Shown: positions 1-8,000, counted from the stretch's first letter. The stretch: 14,390 nucleotides of DNA from an uncultured Oscillospiraceae bacterium (GCA_900543295.1 UQQY01000042.1:1-14390); one strand, 5' to 3'. Translations and numbers: made by a program. The notes: generated from the letters alone by a model not told the origin.

Positions 1-22
1 ATTTTCCCTGTAGTTCAATCAT
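1..22 (-). CDS. Start of an unidentified gene, truncated by the left edge
   Basis: On the minus strand an ATG at 22 follows a well-placed Shine-Dalgarno sequence (GAGGTGA, about 5 bases upstream). The seven codons inside the window read MIELQGK. The gap to the stop codon of the upstream sialidase-like gene is only 42 bases and contains no terminator, so the two genes are probably cotranscribed. Seven residues are too few to name a product. The call rests on the ribosome binding site, the start codon and the operon-like spacing. Confidence 0.55.
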
Positions 23-64
23 ATTTCTCACCTCTTTTGTTCAGCTTTCATCCATTCTCTGTTT

Positions 65-1867
65 TTATGCCTTGCTTTCCGACGTAAAAGCAATCAGATC
101 GTATACCGCCGCTTTGTCCTTTTCATCGCAAAGCGGCAGCACATCAGCCGTATCCTCGCTCGGAATATCCTCGATTGTAGGCGAGAAACGCGGCGCGCCC
201 GTTCGCAGTACAAAACGCGAAATCGCATCTACCGCTCCCATGCACAAATATTTCTTTTCTTCCCCGCCGTTTACTGAGAGCATAAAGCGGTGTGTGATGC
301 AATCCGCTCGTACTGTAATGGAAACCGGCTGATCTGCCTGATAATCGCAGATCGGCAGTACGGCTGTCGTGCGCACGCAAAGCTTTCCGTCCTCCCGGAA
401 AAGAAGACGCACCGCCGGATGGCTGGTCTCGCTTTGCAGCTCGCAGTACAATGCGCCGTATGTATCCTGACGCGGAATTACGGTAAAGGAAACCGATACG
501 CTTTCTGACGCATACAAAACCCGCTCCGCCTTAGCATAGTCATAGCGGTCAAAATCCGAAAGGCGCAGAGAAGGGAGCGGCGTTACAGAGACTGGAGCCC
601 ATTTCGGAGAATAGACGGTAAAATCCGCAAAGCCGCTTGAAAAATCAGCAGTAATACATCTTTCTGTCTCCTTTCCGGTAATAGGGACAGGAAGCTTTAC
701 AGCCCAGACATCTTCTTTATTCACAGTATAGGCAACCCACATCTCGTTTTCAGGGCGTTCTATCCCTTCCGCAATGCCGCGCATATACTGCGGGCCGAAA
801 TCCTTCCAATATCCGCCAAAGCGCATCGGCGGCACCTCTCCATGAACCAACAGCATATCACGGTAAGACAGACCGTCGTCGGAGGTTGTAACGCACAAGG
901 GCCAGCGGTGTGTTGACTCCATCGTGGGATCGTAGATCATGGCATAGCGTCCGTCGTCTGTTTTCTGCGCCCATACTTTTTGGCCGCTCATGACAAGCGA
1001 AGGGCAAACCGTAACGGGAGTCCACGTTTCTCCGCCATCATCACTGCGCGCCGCGCGGGCATGCTTCCACATGCCAATGATCGTTTTTTCATCAATATGA
1101 TACCAGCAAAACGCCTGATTGCTTACTCCGTTCGGGCCATGCTTGATTTGAATCAACTCGTCGCGGTCGCCGTTTTCCTCCGCCCATTGCTGCACCGCAA
1201 GACGGTCATGCAAAAGCTCCTCACAACACGCAATAAAGTCCGGATCGTCGGATGCGGTATACACTGGATAAAGTAACTGCTCTTCCAGCCATCCTCCCTG
1301 CCAGCACGGGCGGATAAAGAAAATGTCTCCCATTGTCCCATCCGGATAAAGCTCGCGCACAACACGGCCGATCCCATAGTTATCCCAAGGCGTGATCCAC
1401 GGCTGCGGCGACCAGCCGTAAAACCCTAAAAGAAGAAGCCGGTTTCCTTTTGTACGATAAAAGCCCACGCGCTGATGGATAAAAGCAAACGTATCGCCGG
1501 AAAACATATGCGTATTTCCCTTATAATCGATTATTGTGCATGCTGGAATCTGATACGGCGGAAACGCAGTCTGAAACGTATCCCAATGCATGCCGTCCTC
1601 TGACGAGGCCAGAATACTCTGACCTGCGCCTGTATGCTCGCTCATGGGATTCGTAAAATAGTGCAGATAAAAGACGCCGTTCCAATATGCAAGATCCGCA
1701 CCGTGCTTATACGTTCCGCCGACACCATCGTCCCATTCGGAATGCGTGCGGTTTGCGCGTGTCACTTGAAAACAGCAGGCACCTTTCACGGGCGGCAGCT
1801 CTCCATGATGATAGTCCGTATTCGGCTGTCTTTCCCCACAGTAATGCGGCAGTTTAGTAAGCTCCAT
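65..1867 (-). CDS. Sialidase-fold (Asp-box/BNR) glycan-active protein, cytoplasmic
   Basis: A 600-residue protein, probably a glycoside hydrolase or glycan-binding enzyme with a sialidase-type beta-propeller. Asp-box-like motifs are visible at about residues 88-95 (SSEDGMHW), 275-282 (SDDGGETW, closest to the SxDxGxTW consensus) and 329-335 (SDDGLSY), spread over a propeller region of roughly residues 35-395. The C-terminal 200 residues look like a beta-sandwich of the LamG/concanavalin type. No signal peptide or membrane segment is seen, so it probably acts in the cytoplasm on imported oligosaccharides. The start is set at the ATG at 1867 (MELTKLPHY) because GGGAGG lies 8 bases upstream; the frame is open 10 codons further but without a ribosome site. 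It has its own promoter at 1928-1956 and probably leads an operon running off the left edge. Substrate is unknown: the automatic label would be exo-alpha-sialidase, but I did not identify the arginine triad, so this is a fold-level call. Confidence 0.7.
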   Translation of the reverse strand: MELTKLPHYCGERQPNTDYHHGELPPVKGACCFQVTRANRTHSEWDDGVGGTYKHGADLAYWNGVFYLHYFTNPMSEHTGAGQSILASSEDGMHWDTFQTAFPPYQIPACTIIDYKGNTHMFSGDTFAFIHQRVGFYRTKGNRLLLLGFYGWSPQPWITPWDNYGIGRVVRELYPDGTMGDIFFIRPCWQGGWLEEQLLYPVYTASDDPDFIACCEELLHDRLAVQQWAEENGDRDELIQIKHGPNGVSNQAFCWYHIDEKTIIGMWKHARAARSDDGGETWTPVTVCPSLVMSGQKVWAQKTDDGRYAMIYDPTMESTHRWPLCVTTSDDGLSYRDMLLVHGEVPPMRFGGYWKDFGPQYMRGIAEGIERPENEMWVAYTVNKEDVWAVKLPVPITGKETERCITADFSSGFADFTVYSPKWAPVSVTPLPSLRLSDFDRYDYAKAERVLYASESVSVSFTVIPRQDTYGALYCELQSETSHPAVRLLFREDGKLCVRTTAVLPICDYQADQPVSITVRADCITHRFMLSVNGGEEKKYLCMGAVDAISRFVLRTGAPRFSPTIEDIPSEDTADVLPLCDEKDKAAVYDLIAFTSESKA

Positions 1868-1927
1868 TGATCGTTCCTCCCGTCCGGCTATCCCCACTTA
1901 CAAAGTTGCGCTTGCCGGTTTGCCAGC

Positions 1928-1956
1928 ATCATACCACAGAAAAAGGTATGGTGCAA
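1928..1956 (-). promoter_or_regulatory. Sigma-A promoter of the sialidase-like gene
   Basis: Read on the minus strand: -35 TTGCAC (1951-1956), a 17-base spacer, and -10 TATGAT (1928-1933). It lies about 60 bases upstream of the ATG at 1867. Both hexamers are close to consensus and the spacing is ideal. Confidence 0.8.
1930..1950. promoter_or_regulatory. Operator-like inverted repeat over the sialidase-like gene promoter
   Basis: Perfect 6-bp arms CATACC (1930-1935) and GGTATG (1945-1950) are separated by 9 bases. The repeat fills the promoter spacer and overlaps the -10 box, a position where a bound repressor would block RNA polymerase. Six-base arms can arise by chance, so this is a candidate only. 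Confidence 0.35.
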
Positions 1957-2008
1957 CATCAAAAATCTTTCCGGCAGAGCTGAATGTACAAGAGTACAAT
2001 TCATAATA

Positions 2009-2043
2009 AAAAAATAGCCGCCCCTAAGCGGAGCCTATTTTTT
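2009..2043 (-). terminator. Intrinsic terminator-like hairpin, A/U-flanked
   Basis: A 9-bp outer stem (AAAAAATAG at 2009-2017 with CTATTTTTT at 2035-2043) continues, past a 3-base bulge, into a 4-bp CCGC/GCGG stem with a 6-base loop. On the minus strand it ends in a run of seven T. It could terminate the FAD-oxidoreductase transcript, whose stop is at 2261, or an RNA made from the hairpin cluster upstream. The plus strand also shows six T after the stem, so it may act in both directions. Confidence 0.6.
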
Positions 2044-2139
2044 CGGCCATGTGCCCCGCTGAGGGGCACGGCCATTATGATTGTTTTATTGCGAAGCAAT
2101 AAAACAGCGCCCGCTCTGTTGGAGCAGAGCAGGTAACGC
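2009..2139. repeat. Cluster of four consecutive hairpins: palindromic element or structured RNA
   Basis: Four hairpins follow one another with almost no spacing. (A) 2009-2043 as described for the terminator. (B) 2045-2073: GGCC/GGCC and GTGCCCC/GGGGCAC stems with an AT bulge and a GCTGA loop. (C) 2083-2105: a perfect 10-bp stem, GTTTTATTGC with GCAATAAAAC, and a 3-base loop. (D) 2107-2139: a 6-bp GCTCTG/CAGAGC stem extended by CC/GG and GCG/CGC pairs across small internal loops. A minus-strand reading frame crosses the region, but it has no ribosome site and its codons are dictated by the palindromes, so I do not call a protein. I see no convincing promoter for a separate RNA. The rest of the gap (1957-2008 and 2140-2260) is AT-rich with nothing further identifiable. 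Confidence 0.55.
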
Positions 2140-2260
2140 CGGATCACTCTATCATAAAAAACGATTGATAATTTGCCATATACCTTGCTTTGTTTATGCA
2201 CACATTACGCAGGACAAAAACAAGAAATTACCAGTGCACTGAATAATCGTTTTACTCGCT

Positions 2261-3595
2261 TTATCCCCTGTTTTTCATACACATCCGCGCCGCCCTTTTT
2301 CCGGACAGCACCGCGCCCTCCATTGTGGCAAAGGAGGAAGTCCGCGTATAATCGCCTGCCAGTAAAAGTCCCGGTATGCCCGTCCTCTGAGAAGGACGGC
2401 GCTTTTGATTGCCGGGCTCCAGCGCATAAAAATCGTTTGCCTCCGCAACCTTTCTGGCCCGCAGGACATGTCCCTCCAGATGAACGCCCAAAGAATCCAT
2501 CTGCTTTAAAACCGTGGAGAGCAATTCCTCCTCATCTTTTCCTTTATTCTTTTCCGCACTTCCAAGAATAATGGACAGCCTGCCTTTTGTCTGCGGAAAA
2601 GTGGAACGGGACTGCTCTGCAAAGCTGACCATATCTGTGCCTGGTCCAAATGTCGTAACATCCTTTTTTAACGCCGGCTGATCCAATTCTATCTGCATCG
2701 TACAGGCAGACATTTCAGGCATGGAAAAGAGCTTTTCCAGCTCAGGCCGACGTCTCAAAGGCATTAAGATTTCTTTGGCAGCCGGAAGCGTTGCAGCAAT
2801 AACTGTTTGCCGCGACCGGTATACCTGTCCCTTTTCATCCTGTACTCCCGTCACTCTTCCCTGCTCTTCCAGAATTCTTGTCACCTTTACTCCAAACTGA
2901 AAGCGGCATCCAAGATCAGCACACCTTTTGACAATGGGCATGCACATTATGTCCGTCATGCCGCCAAGATAGGCTCCAATCCGCATTTTATAGAATTTTG
3001 GAATTGCGGGTGCAAACAGACCAAAGAAGGCATAGGCGGAATATCGATCCGGCGGAAGAAAGAAAATCCCGCTGCTGAGCGGTTCCAAAATCCATTGCTG
3101 TGCCCGTTTGCTTACATGATGTCTTTCTGCATATTCTGCAACAGAAAACTGATCCAGCCAATCCGAAAAGATATAGCCGGCAAACCCACAGAAGAAAAAC
3201 GGAATGAGCGACAGCTTATCCCGCAACGATAAGCTGTCGCTGTTGCCTGCAAGTCCCCGGATCATCTTAACCGGTCCCCAAAAAGGCGCTACCCCAAGTA
3301 CTATTTTCTTATCCTTTCCTTTTAGAAGAATATCAACCTTATCTTCCCATGTAACAATATCGTTTATCCGAACGCCGCATTTTTTAAGCAGGCGGGGAAG
3401 GGCGGAATAATAGCCGATGTGACGATGCAGACCGGATTCCACCTCCATGTCATGATCGCGAAAAGACGACGTTCTGCCGCCCGGATAGCTATGCGCCTCT
3501 AATACAAGAACGCGCCGTCCCTTGGAGGCCAGCCTGTAAGCGCAGGATAAGCCGGCAAGTCCCGCCCCCACTACGATAACATCAAATTCATCCAT
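2261..3595 (-). CDS. FAD-dependent oxidoreductase, amine-oxidase/phytoene-desaturase fold
   Basis: A 444-residue flavoprotein of the NAD(P)/FAD-dependent amine-oxidase superfamily. The N-terminus carries the dinucleotide-binding fold: GAGLAG at residues 10-15, the ribose-binding acidic residue E33 in VLVLEA, and the GGR motif at 39-41. The C-terminus carries the second FAD-contact motif (PGLLLAGDYTRT from about residue 408, followed by SFATMEGAVLSGKRAA). This arrangement is typical of phytoene-desaturase-like and hydroxysqualene dehydroxylase-like proteins; the substrate cannot be told from the sequence, and no isoprenoid genes are nearby. The ATG at 3595 is preceded by AGGAAAGGA at 11 bases. 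It stands alone, between the ABC operon terminator and the hairpin cluster. I could not find a convincing promoter in the roughly 110 bases upstream, which hold a TATACT hexamer without a good -35 box. Confidence 0.8.
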   Translation of the reverse strand: MDEFDVIVVGAGLAGLSCAYRLASKGRRVLVLEAHSYPGGRTSSFRDHDMEVESGLHRHIGYYSALPRLLKKCGVRINDIVTWEDKVDILLKGKDKKIVLGVAPFWGPVKMIRGLAGNSDSLSLRDKLSLIPFFFCGFAGYIFSDWLDQFSVAEYAERHHVSKRAQQWILEPLSSGIFFLPPDRYSAYAFFGLFAPAIPKFYKMRIGAYLGGMTDIMCMPIVKRCADLGCRFQFGVKVTRILEEQGRVTGVQDEKGQVYRSRQTVIAATLPAAKEILMPLRRRPELEKLFSMPEMSACTMQIELDQPALKKDVTTFGPGTDMVSFAEQSRSTFPQTKGRLSIILGSAEKNKGKDEEELLSTVLKQMDSLGVHLEGHVLRARKVAEANDFYALEPGNQKRRPSQRTGIPGLLLAGDYTRTSSFATMEGAVLSGKRAARMCMKNRG

Positions 3596-3643
3596 TCTTA
3601 TTGATTCCTTTCCTGTTGTACTTAGTATAAACAGTAAGGATAA

Positions 3644-3658
3644 GAATATTTAGTATTC
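3644..3658. repeat. Small inverted repeat upstream of the FAD-oxidoreductase gene
   Basis: GAATA (3644-3648) and TATTC (3654-3658) are separated by 5 bases, about 50 bases before the start codon. It may be an operator or chance in AT-rich DNA. Just upstream in the direction of the gene, a short CGCC/GGCG hairpin (3665-3676) followed by six T on the minus strand could be a weak back-up terminator. Confidence 0.25.
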
Positions 3659-3705
3659 AAAAAACGCCAGGCGGCGGTATCGTCTTATTATAAATGCATT
3701 CCACT

Positions 3706-3740
3706 AAAAAAGAGATCCCGTCTCTAAAGACGGGATCTCT
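3706..3740 (-). terminator. Intrinsic terminator of the marR-ABC exporter operon
   Basis: A perfect 12-bp stem (AGAGATCCCGTC at 3711-3722 with GACGGGATCTCT at 3729-3740) has a 6-base loop and, on the minus strand, is followed by five T. It starts 31 bases after the stop codon of the downstream ABC gene and separates the operon from the FAD-oxidoreductase gene. Confidence 0.9.
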
Positions 3741-3771
3741 AATATTCATGAAAACATCAGTATTTTTATAC

Positions 3772-5703
3772 TTATTCAAGCTCAAACGCACCGGTATAAA
3801 GCTGATAATATTTTCCTTTTTGTGCGATCAGCTCACGGTGGCTGCCGCGTTCAATAATATGACCAAGCTCCAGTACCATGATAACATTCGCATTTTGTAC
3901 GGTAGAGAGACGGTGGGCAATCACAAAGACCGTGCGTCCTCTCATCAGCGCATCCATACCGCGCTGCACAATTGCCTCCGTGCGGGTATCAATGGAGGAC
4001 GTCGCTTCGTCCAGTATCATAACCGGCGGATCAGCAACAGCAGCGCGTGCAATGGAAATAAGCTGGCGCTGTCCCTGCGAAAGCCCGGATCCGTCACCGG
4101 AAAGAACGGTCTGGTATCCGTCCGGCAGCATTCGGATAAAGCCGTCTGCATTCGCAAGCTTTGCCGCGGCAACGCACTCTTCATCTGTTGCATCGAGCTT
4201 GCCATAGCGAATATTATCCATAACCGTACCAGTAAACAGATTAACATCCTGCAAGACTATGCTGAGGGAGCGGCGGAGATCCGCTTTCTTTATTTTATTG
4301 ATGTTGATGCCATCATAGCGGATTTTGCCATCTGCAAGATCGTAAAAACGATTAATCAGATTGGTGATCGTAGTTTTTCCTGCGCCGGTTGCTCCAACAA
4401 ACGCTACCTTCTCACCGGGCGCGGCATAAAGCGTGATGTTGTGCAGAACAATTTTATTTTCTTCATATCCAAAATCCACATCAAAAAAGCGAACGTCGCC
4501 GGTCAGCCGCGTGTATGTTACGCTGCCGTCGCCATGCGGATGCTTCCAGGCCCAGACACCGGTATGCTCCGTGCATTCGGTAATCCCGCCTGTTTTTTCG
4601 TCTATGCGGGCGTTGACCAGCGTAACGTATCCCTCATCCGTTTCCGGCTCTTCATCCATCAGGTCAAAAATGCGCTGTGCGCCTGCAAGCGCCATAATAA
4701 TGGAATTCAACTGCTGAGAGATCTGGTTGATCGGCATGGTAAAGCTGTTGGAAAGCTGAAGGAACGACGCGATACCACCAAGCGTCAGCCCTCCGACTCC
4801 GCTGATTGCCAGCGCGCCGCCCACAATCGCGATCAGCACATACTGCAAATGACCAAGATTGTTCATGATTGGGCCCAGAATATTAGAAAAGCGGTTTGCC
4901 TCTGTCGCATTTTCACAGAGCACATCGTTTTTCTTGATAAAGTCCGCCTTTGCCTCTTCCTCATGACAAAAAACCTTAACAACCTTCTGTCCGTTTATCA
5001 TTTCTTCAATAAAACCGTTTACATCACCCAAAGCAGTCTGCTGCCGAATAAAATAGGTGGAGCTTTTCCCTGCAACCTTTCTGGTGACAAGCAGCATAAA
5101 GGAGACTGTAAACAATATGAGAACCGTCAGATAGACGCTGGTAGCCAGCATGGCGAAGAAAACCGTGACAATCGTAATAACAGAGGAAAACACCTGCGGA
5201 ATGCTCTGCGCGATCATCTGCCGCAGCGTATCGGTGTCATTGGTGTAACGGCTCATAATGTCGCCGTGCGTATGCGTGTCAAAGTAGCGGATGGGTAGCG
5301 TCTGCATATGAGCAAACATATCGTCCCGAATGGTCTTTAAGATGCCCTGCGCAATGGTTACCATTACCCGGTTATAAATAAGCGTTGCCAGCGCGCCGAT
5401 CAGATAGATGCCCGCCATCGTCAAAACCGCTTTCAAAAGGCCGGAGAAGACAGGCGCCGACTCGAGCAAAAGCGGTTCAATATAATCATCGATCAAAACC
5501 TGTAAAAACATGGAGCCTGCCACGCCGGCAATAGCGCTCAGCAAAATACAAATCAAAACCATTGCAAACGAAAGCTTATATCTATTCAGATAGCGAAGCA
5601 AGCGCGAAACGGTATCCCTGTTGATTTTCGGGCGCTCCTTTCCTCCCGGCGTCATTGCTCCTTGCTGCATCCTGCCGGGCATCATGCGGTTATTCATCGC
5701 CAT
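3772..5703 (-). CDS. Heterodimeric ABC exporter, subunit with the catalytic Glu (TM288-like)
   Basis: A 643-residue fused permease-ATPase of the type IV ABC exporter family. Six transmembrane helices lie between about residues 42 and 345 and the nucleotide-binding domain between about 400 and 640. Motifs: Walker A GATGAGKT (437-444), signature LSQGQ (541-545) in place of LSGGQ, Walker B VMILDE (561-566) with the catalytic Glu, and H-loop His597. The LSQGQ deviation is the hallmark of the subunit that supplies the signature to the degenerate ATP site in TM287/288-type heterodimers. A segment at about 365-400 (including TGVWAWKHPHGDG) is inserted between the transmembrane and ATPase domains; I know of similar insertions in related clostridial exporters but not their role. 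The ATG at 5703 is chosen because GGAGG lies 8 bases upstream. It overlaps the end of the partner gene by 14 bases, implying translational coupling. Likely cargo: drugs, lipids or peptides, not determinable here. Confidence 0.92.
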   Translation of the reverse strand: MAMNNRMMPGRMQQGAMTPGGKERPKINRDTVSRLLRYLNRYKLSFAMVLICILLSAIAGVAGSMFLQVLIDDYIEPLLLESAPVFSGLLKAVLTMAGIYLIGALATLIYNRVMVTIAQGILKTIRDDMFAHMQTLPIRYFDTHTHGDIMSRYTNDTDTLRQMIAQSIPQVFSSVITIVTVFFAMLATSVYLTVLILFTVSFMLLVTRKVAGKSSTYFIRQQTALGDVNGFIEEMINGQKVVKVFCHEEEAKADFIKKNDVLCENATEANRFSNILGPIMNNLGHLQYVLIAIVGGALAISGVGGLTLGGIASFLQLSNSFTMPINQISQQLNSIIMALAGAQRIFDLMDEEPETDEGYVTLVNARIDEKTGGITECTEHTGVWAWKHPHGDGSVTYTRLTGDVRFFDVDFGYEENKIVLHNITLYAAPGEKVAFVGATGAGKTTITNLINRFYDLADGKIRYDGININKIKKADLRRSLSIVLQDVNLFTGTVMDNIRYGKLDATDEECVAAAKLANADGFIRMLPDGYQTVLSGDGSGLSQGQRQLISIARAAVADPPVMILDEATSSIDTRTEAIVQRGMDALMRGRTVFVIAHRLSTVQNANVIMVLELGHIIERGSHRELIAQKGKYYQLYTGAFELE

Positions 5704-7447
5704 CTTCTGATCCTCCCTTCTGCTGTGAGGTATATACCTCCTGATAAATCTTGTTGGTAAGCAGCAGCTCTTCGTGCGTACCGACTCCGTCGATCCGGCC
5801 GTCATCCAACACAAGGATCATATCAGCATCCTGTACAGAGGAGATGCGCTGCGCAATAATAATCTTGGTAGTATTCGGAATCTCCTCACGGAACGCGCGG
5901 CGGATAAAAGCGTCCGTTTTCGTATCAACCGCACTGGTGGAATCGTCGAGAATCAGAATTTTCGGCTTTTTCAGCAATGCGCGCGCAATGCATAAGCGCT
6001 GCTTCTGTCCGCCGGAGACATTTGTGCCGCCCTGTTCAATATAGGTATCGTACCCGTTCGGAAAGCTCCGGATAAAATCGTCCGCCTGCGCAAGCCTGCA
6101 AACCCGGGCAAGCTCTTCGTCAGACGCCTCTTTATTACCCCAGCGAAGGTTGTCTTTAATCGTACCGGAAAACAGCACATTTTTTTGCAGAACCATTGCA
6201 ACTTCGCCGCGCAGCGTATCAAGGTCATATTTCCGCACATCTACGCCGCCCACTGAAACGATGCCGGATGTCGCGTCGTACAGCCGCGGAATAAGCTGAA
6301 CGAGCGTGCTCTTTGAGCTTCCCGTCCCGCCGATGATGCCGACCGTCATGCCGCTTTTGATTGAAAGATTCATATCGTCAAGGCACAGCTTATCCGCACG
6401 CTTTGCATAGCTGAAGCTGACATGGTCAAATCGAATGCTGCCGTCTTTTACCTCCATCACCGGATTCTCCGGATTGACAAGATCGCTTTTCTCGTTCAGC
6501 ACCTCGGTGATACGCTCCGCAGACGCGCGGGAGATGGTAATCATGACGAAGATCATCGAAAGCATCATCAGGCTCGAAAGGATCTGCATCGCATAAGAAA
6601 TCAGGCTTGTAAGCTGGCCGGTCGTCATGCCGACAGCCGGGTTATTGCCCGAAGCGACAATCAAATGCGCACCGATCCAGGATATTAACAGAATACAGGC
6701 ATATGAACAGATCTGCATCAAAGGGGAATTGAATGCAAGCAGCCTTTCCGCCTTGGTAAAATCTTTATAAATACTGTCTGAAACCTGATTGAATTTTTCT
6801 TTTTCATGCTCTTCACGTACAAACGATTTGACAACGCGGATTCCGTGCAGATTCTCCTGCACAACGTTGTTGAGCTTGTCGTATGTGCGGAATACGCGTT
6901 CAAACGTGGGATGCGCATGCGACATAATCAGCCACAGGCCCACACCAAGAACCGGAACTGCAGCGAGAAAAATGAGCGACAGCGTCGGATTGACCTGAAA
7001 CGCCATAAACAAGGAAAAAATCAGCATAAAAGGCGCGCGCACCGCCGTACGTATAATCATCTGGTATACATTCTGCACGTTGGTCACATCAGTCGTAAGG
7101 CGGGTTACAAGGCTTGCAGAAGAGAATTTATCAATGTTTGAAAATGCATAATCCTGCACGGCGTTAAACATATCAAAACGCAGATTTTTTCCAAAACCCG
7201 ACGAGGCAATCGCCGCATGCTTTCCAGAAAGGACGCCAAATGCCAGTGAAAAAATGCAGGAAATAACCAGCGCAAGCCCCATCTTTAAAATGTAAGGCAT
7301 ACTCCCCTGTTCGATACCGTAATCAATCAGATTCGCCATCAGGAGCGGGATAATTACTTCCATAACGACCTCAAGCGAAACATAAATCGGGGCAAGCCAG
7401 GAACTCTTCTTATATTCCCGCACGCTGCCGAGTAATTTTTTTATCAT
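5690..7447 (-). CDS. Heterodimeric ABC exporter, subunit with the degenerate ATP site (TM287-like)
   Basis: A 585-residue fused permease-ATPase: transmembrane region about 15-310, nucleotide-binding domain about 335-575. Motifs: Walker A GGTGSSKS (373-380), intact signature VSGGQ (477-481), Walker B ILILDD (497-502), and Gln533 in the IIIAQRIS stretch where the H-loop His normally sits. Asp502 replaces the catalytic Glu, so this subunit's own ATP site should be hydrolysis-poor. Together with LSQGQ in the neighbouring subunit, this gives one degenerate and one consensus site, the pattern of TM287/288, BmrCD and LmrCD. The frame is open 14 codons further upstream, but the ATG at 7447 has AAGGAGG with a 9-base spacing and is the clear start. 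It is preceded by marR with an 82-base gap and overlaps the next ABC gene by 14 bases. Confidence 0.93.
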   Translation of the reverse strand: MIKKLLGSVREYKKSSWLAPIYVSLEVVMEVIIPLLMANLIDYGIEQGSMPYILKMGLALVISCIFSLAFGVLSGKHAAIASSGFGKNLRFDMFNAVQDYAFSNIDKFSSASLVTRLTTDVTNVQNVYQMIIRTAVRAPFMLIFSLFMAFQVNPTLSLIFLAAVPVLGVGLWLIMSHAHPTFERVFRTYDKLNNVVQENLHGIRVVKSFVREEHEKEKFNQVSDSIYKDFTKAERLLAFNSPLMQICSYACILLISWIGAHLIVASGNNPAVGMTTGQLTSLISYAMQILSSLMMLSMIFVMITISRASAERITEVLNEKSDLVNPENPVMEVKDGSIRFDHVSFSYAKRADKLCLDDMNLSIKSGMTVGIIGGTGSSKSTLVQLIPRLYDATSGIVSVGGVDVRKYDLDTLRGEVAMVLQKNVLFSGTIKDNLRWGNKEASDEELARVCRLAQADDFIRSFPNGYDTYIEQGGTNVSGGQKQRLCIARALLKKPKILILDDSTSAVDTKTDAFIRRAFREEIPNTTKIIIAQRISSVQDADMILVLDDGRIDGVGTHEELLLTNKIYQEVYTSQQKGGSEDGDE

Positions 7448-7465
7448 TGTGGAATACCTCCTTCG

Positions 7466-7494
7466 AATAAAAGTTCGATGTGCAAACAAGTTTG
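7466..7494. promoter_or_regulatory. Possible regulator-binding repeats between marR and the first ABC gene
   Basis: Two short inverted repeats are adjacent upstream of the ABC ribosome site: TCGAA/TTCGA arms with a 6-base spacer around 7463-7478, and CAAAC/GTTTG at 7483-7494. The 9-mer GTTCGATGT (7473-7481) recurs in the opposite orientation at the marR promoter (8007-8015). A weak AACCTC/GGGGTT hairpin followed by a T-rich stretch just after the marR stop could attenuate transcription into the ABC genes. No clear internal promoter is seen. Confidence 0.3.
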
Positions 7495-7529
7495 AAATCT
7501 AACAATCGGCATAAAAAGAAGAAACCCCG

Positions 7530-7961
7530 TCAATCGAGGTTTTGATCCATTTTCTGGAGAAGCTCGAACAGCTTTCGCTGATCCTCCTCCGATATACCGT
7601 TAAGCAGGCGGCTTTCCATTTTTGCCGCATCCTTCGTTGTAATCCGATGTACTTCATAACCGTGTTCAGTCAGCACAAGTTTTTTAAGCCGGGCATCGCC
7701 AGAAACCGTCTTCCGTCTGATTAAGTTCTTTTCTTCCATTAAAGAGAGAACCTTTGAGACTGTCGACCGCCGAACGGAAAATTCTTCCTCAATATCCCGC
7801 TGAAAAATATCCCGTTCAGAATTGTCTGCGAGAAAATTGATGATGCGGATATTCACGCCGGTTATTCCCTCCGGAAAGCGATCAGCGTGAAGCGTATGCA
7901 GTTCCCGATGAAATTTATTGAGCAGCCTGCTCATTTGCAGACCGGCGGCTCTTTGCTGCAT
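7530..7961 (-). CDS. MarR-family transcriptional regulator
   Basis: A 143-residue winged helix-turn-helix protein of normal MarR length. Residues 33-60 form the first DNA-binding helices. The likely recognition helix is at 62-81 (SVRRSTVSKVLSLMEEKNLI) and the basic wing at 83-98 (RKTVSGDARLKKLVLT). Flanking helices, including the C-terminal ISEEDQRKLFELLQKMD, would form the dimer interface. It is the first gene of an operon with a heterodimeric ABC exporter, so it probably represses that operon and is released by a small molecule, as is usual for MarR proteins next to efflux genes. The start is the ATG at 7961, with GGGAGG 7 bases upstream; the frame stays open 30 codons further but that part overlaps the promoter at 8016-8044, so it cannot be coding. 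Ligand unknown. Confidence 0.9.
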   Translation of the reverse strand: MQQRAAGLQMSRLLNKFHRELHTLHADRFPEGITGVNIRIINFLADNSERDIFQRDIEEEFSVRRSTVSKVLSLMEEKNLIRRKTVSGDARLKKLVLTEHGYEVHRITTKDAAKMESRLLNGISEEDQRKLFELLQKMDQNLD

Positions 7962-8000
7962 GGCTGTTCCTCCCACCAAACAAGATGTTAGAGATAAAAC

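Noticed and set aside
1986..1997. GTAC-N4-GTAC repeat near the sialidase-like gene promoter
   Set aside because: Four-base arms are expected by chance in AT-rich DNA; no further support.
2001..2201. Minus-strand open frame of 66 codons across the hairpin cluster
   Set aside because: No ribosome binding site, and its codons are fixed by the palindromes of the hairpins. More likely non-coding.
3694..5298. Plus-strand open frame of 534 codons opposite the ABC gene
   Set aside because: It lies antisense to a clear ABC exporter gene with all family motifs, has no ribosome site, and its translation is rich in Cys, His, Arg and Asn without recognisable domains.
5704..5814. Extended N-terminus of the TM288-like subunit
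   Set aside because: The extra 37 codons lie inside the partner gene, and the strong ribosome site directly precedes the ATG at 5703.
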